Source: Curvibacter sp. AEP1-3
GTDB lineage: Bacteria; Pseudomonadota; Gammaproteobacteria; Burkholderiales; Burkholderiaceae_C
Direction: 5' to 3'
Length of the DNA stretch: 64,000 nt
NCBI RefSeq assembly: GCF_002163715.1
Contig: NZ_CP015698.1
Coordinates: 868,001 to 932,000 of the forward strand
The position numbers were made by a program, and so were the translations under genes. Below, piece after piece: positions 62,549-64,000 of the stretch. The notes under the pieces were generated by a model, which saw nothing but the letters and a program-made list of their open reading frames with translations, was not told the DNA's origin and made no database searches. The number at the start of each line of letters is the position of its first letter. The stretch's first letter is position 1.

Positions 62549-64000
62549 TCAAGTTGCGGCAGGAATCTCGCGTTTGACCCGGAACCACGCTGCATACATG
62601 GCCGGCAAAGCCAGCAAAGTCAGCACGGTAGCCACAATCAAGCCCCCCATGATGGCAACCGCCATAGGGCCCCAGAACACGGAGCGAGACAGCGGAATCA
62701 TGGCCAGCACCGCGGCTGCTGCGGTGAGCACGATGGGTCGCAGACGGCGCACCGCAGATTCCACAATGGCGTCCCAAGCCGGGATGCCCGCAGCCCTGTC
62801 TTGCTCGATCTGGTCAATCAGGATCACCGAGTTGCGCTGGATCATGCCCATCAAGGCAATCACCCCCAGTAACGCAACGAATCCGAACGGACGCCCCAAC
62901 AAGATCAGCGCACCGGCGACACCTGCAATGCCCAGAGGCCCGGTAATGAATACCAGTAGCGATCGGCTGAAGCTCTGCAACTGCAGCATGAGCAGCGTAA
63001 AGGTCAGGAACAGCATGATGGGAACACCCGCCACGATGGATGCAGAGCCCTTGGAGCTCTCCGCCACCGCGCCGGCCACTTCAATGCGATAGCCATTGAA
63101 ACCTTTGGTGGCCCATTGCGCTTCCAGCGCTTTCATCTGGGGCAGCAACTCCGCGGTCACGGTTGCGCCTTGCATTCCTTCAACGATGTCACTTTGCACC
63201 GTGATTGCGTAATCCCGGTTCTCGCGCCACATCACACCCGGCTCCCACGTGAACACCGGCTTGGCGATCTGAGTGATCGGGATGGACTTGCCGCTACTGG
63301 TGGGCAGGTAGGCATTGGCGATGTCGGTGATGGCGTTGCGCTCATCCTGTGGCTGGCGCAGCACGATGTCGATCAGCTTGTCACCCTCACGGTATTGACC
63401 CACGGTCGTGCCGGTGGACAAGGTTTTGGCGGCCTGGGCAATGCTCTGGCTGCTGACACCCAATGCACGGGCCTTGTCCTGGTCGACCTCGAGGCGCAAA
63501 ACCTTGACGGACTCGTTCCAGTTGTCGTTCACACCACGGGTTTTGCGGCTCTGGCGCATGGCGGCCTTGACTTCGTCGGCCCGATCACGCAGCACCAGCG
63601 GATCACCGCCTACCACCCGGAACTGCACCGGATAGGCCACGGGCGGACCGTTAGGCAGCAGCTTGACGCGGCCACGCACCTCGGGGAACTCGCTGGCCAA
63701 CAAAGCCGGCAACTTCACCCGCAAGGACTCACGCACTTTCAAGTCCACCGGAATGATGATGAACTGCGACACGTTGGTTTGCGGGAACACCTGGTCCAGC
63801 GGCAAGTAAAAACGCGGCACACCGGAACCGATCCAGGTGCTCACCGAAGCCACACCGGCCTCCTGCATCAGGCGGGCTTCCACGCGCTGGGTAACTTCCT
63901 GGTTGTTGGCAAACGAAGTGCCTTCGGGGAACCAGATATCCACCAAGACCTCAGGGCGGCTGGAGTCCGGGAAGAATTGCTGCTGCACCTTGCCCATACC
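62549..64000 (-). CDS. RND-family efflux transporter permease (5' end outside window)
   Basis: The last 483 codons of a multidrug/solute RND inner-membrane pump. A large periplasmic part (QQQFFPDSSRPEVLVDIWFP; TVGQYREGDKLIDIVLR) is followed by transmembrane helices in the order MLFLTFTLLMLQLQSFSRSL, FVALLGVIALMGMIQRNSVI, LTAAAAVLAMIPLSRSV and WGPMAVAIMGGLIVATVLTL. The in-frame ATG at 63997 is internal, as family members have another 500 or so residues. Partners (membrane fusion protein, outer-membrane channel) are not in view. The second, C-terminal half fits the HAE1/AcrB-related group. Confidence 0.9.
   Translation of the reverse strand, partial: GMGKVQQQFFPDSSRPEVLVDIWFPEGTSFANNQEVTQRVEARLMQEAGVASVSTWIGSGVPRFYLPLDQVFPQTNVSQFIIIPVDLKVRESLRVKLPALLASEFPEVRGRVKLLPNGPPVAYPVQFRVVGGDPLVLRDRADEVKAAMRQSRKTRGVNDNWNESVKVLRLEVDQDKARALGVSSQSIAQAAKTLSTGTTVGQYREGDKLIDIVLRQPQDERNAITDIANAYLPTSSGKSIPITQIAKPVFTWEPGVMWRENRDYAITVQSDIVEGMQGATVTAELLPQMKALEAQWATKGFNGYRIEVAGAVAESSKGSASIVAGVPIMLFLTFTLLMLQLQSFSRSLLVFITGPLGIAGVAGALILLGRPFGFVALLGVIALMGMIQRNSVILIDQIEQDRAAGIPAWDAIVESAVRRLRPIVLTAAAAVLAMIPLSRSVFWGPMAVAIMGGLIVATVLTLLALPAMYAAWFRVKREIPAAT

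Overview
This 64 kb window reads as chromosomal DNA of a GC-rich betaproteobacterium of the order Burkholderiales, most likely a Comamonadaceae member (Rhodoferax/Polaromonas/Acidovorax-like). The clues are EarP next to an EF-P with arginine at position 32, a phasin (polyhydroxyalkanoate storage), a monomeric isocitrate dehydrogenase beside the ordinary dimeric one, the exbB-exbD-lpxK-(Trm112-like)-kdsB-adk order, a FimV-like pilus protein, and a short interspersed repeat (core TAGCTGCTCGCGCA) that I associate from memory with this family.

Core region 1 (about 1-35.75 kb) is housekeeping. It holds translation elongation (earP, efp), a LOG-family hydrolase, an MFS transporter, rmuC, a 2-hydroxyacid dehydrogenase with pncB, a nitroreductase/thioesterase pair, and a phasin behind a promoter carrying two palindromic operator-like sites. 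It continues with a patatin lipoprotein, clpS-clpA, two unrelated isocitrate dehydrogenases, xseA-sodB, the envelope block exbB/exbD/lpxK/kdsB with adk, and L-asparaginase divergent from lexA with two SOS boxes between them. Then come a FimV-like protein, a Crp/Fnr regulator followed by a phosphotransferase and an acyl-CoA dehydrogenase, an HD-GYP phosphodiesterase and a conserved hypothetical gene.

The accessory region (35.75-55.82 kb) is an integrated island in the 3' end of a tRNA-Leu(TAA) gene. A P4-type tyrosine integrase lies next to the tRNA, and a copy of the tRNA 3' end (18 identical bases) sits 20 kb away. Beside the integrase is a satellite-like module: an AlpA-type regulator, a winged-helix replication-initiator-like protein and small hypothetical genes. 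The cargo is one long run of co-directional genes: a type I restriction-modification system (hsdR, hsdM, hsdS), a small membrane protein, a DUF262/HNH nuclease-like protein, and a three-gene chaperone-like cassette. That cassette consists of a TPR protein with a J-like segment, a very short GrpE-like protein and a divergent 832-residue Hsp70. It looks like a self-contained, phage-defence-associated chaperone machine and is the most interesting content of the window. The AT-richer stretch at about 36.7-43.2 kb, covering the cassette and a 238-residue orphan gene, differs from the core in base use.

Core region 2 (55.8-64 kb) resumes with tRNA-Leu, tRNA-Cys and tRNA-Gly, then the protein quality-control cluster tig-clpP-clpX-lon on the minus strand, with a good sigma-32-type promoter before lon. 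A second tRNA-Leu (TAG) and a partial RND efflux pump gene reach the right edge. No CRISPR array, rRNA gene, insertion sequence or phage structural gene was found. All family assignments come from motif recognition by eye, without database searches.
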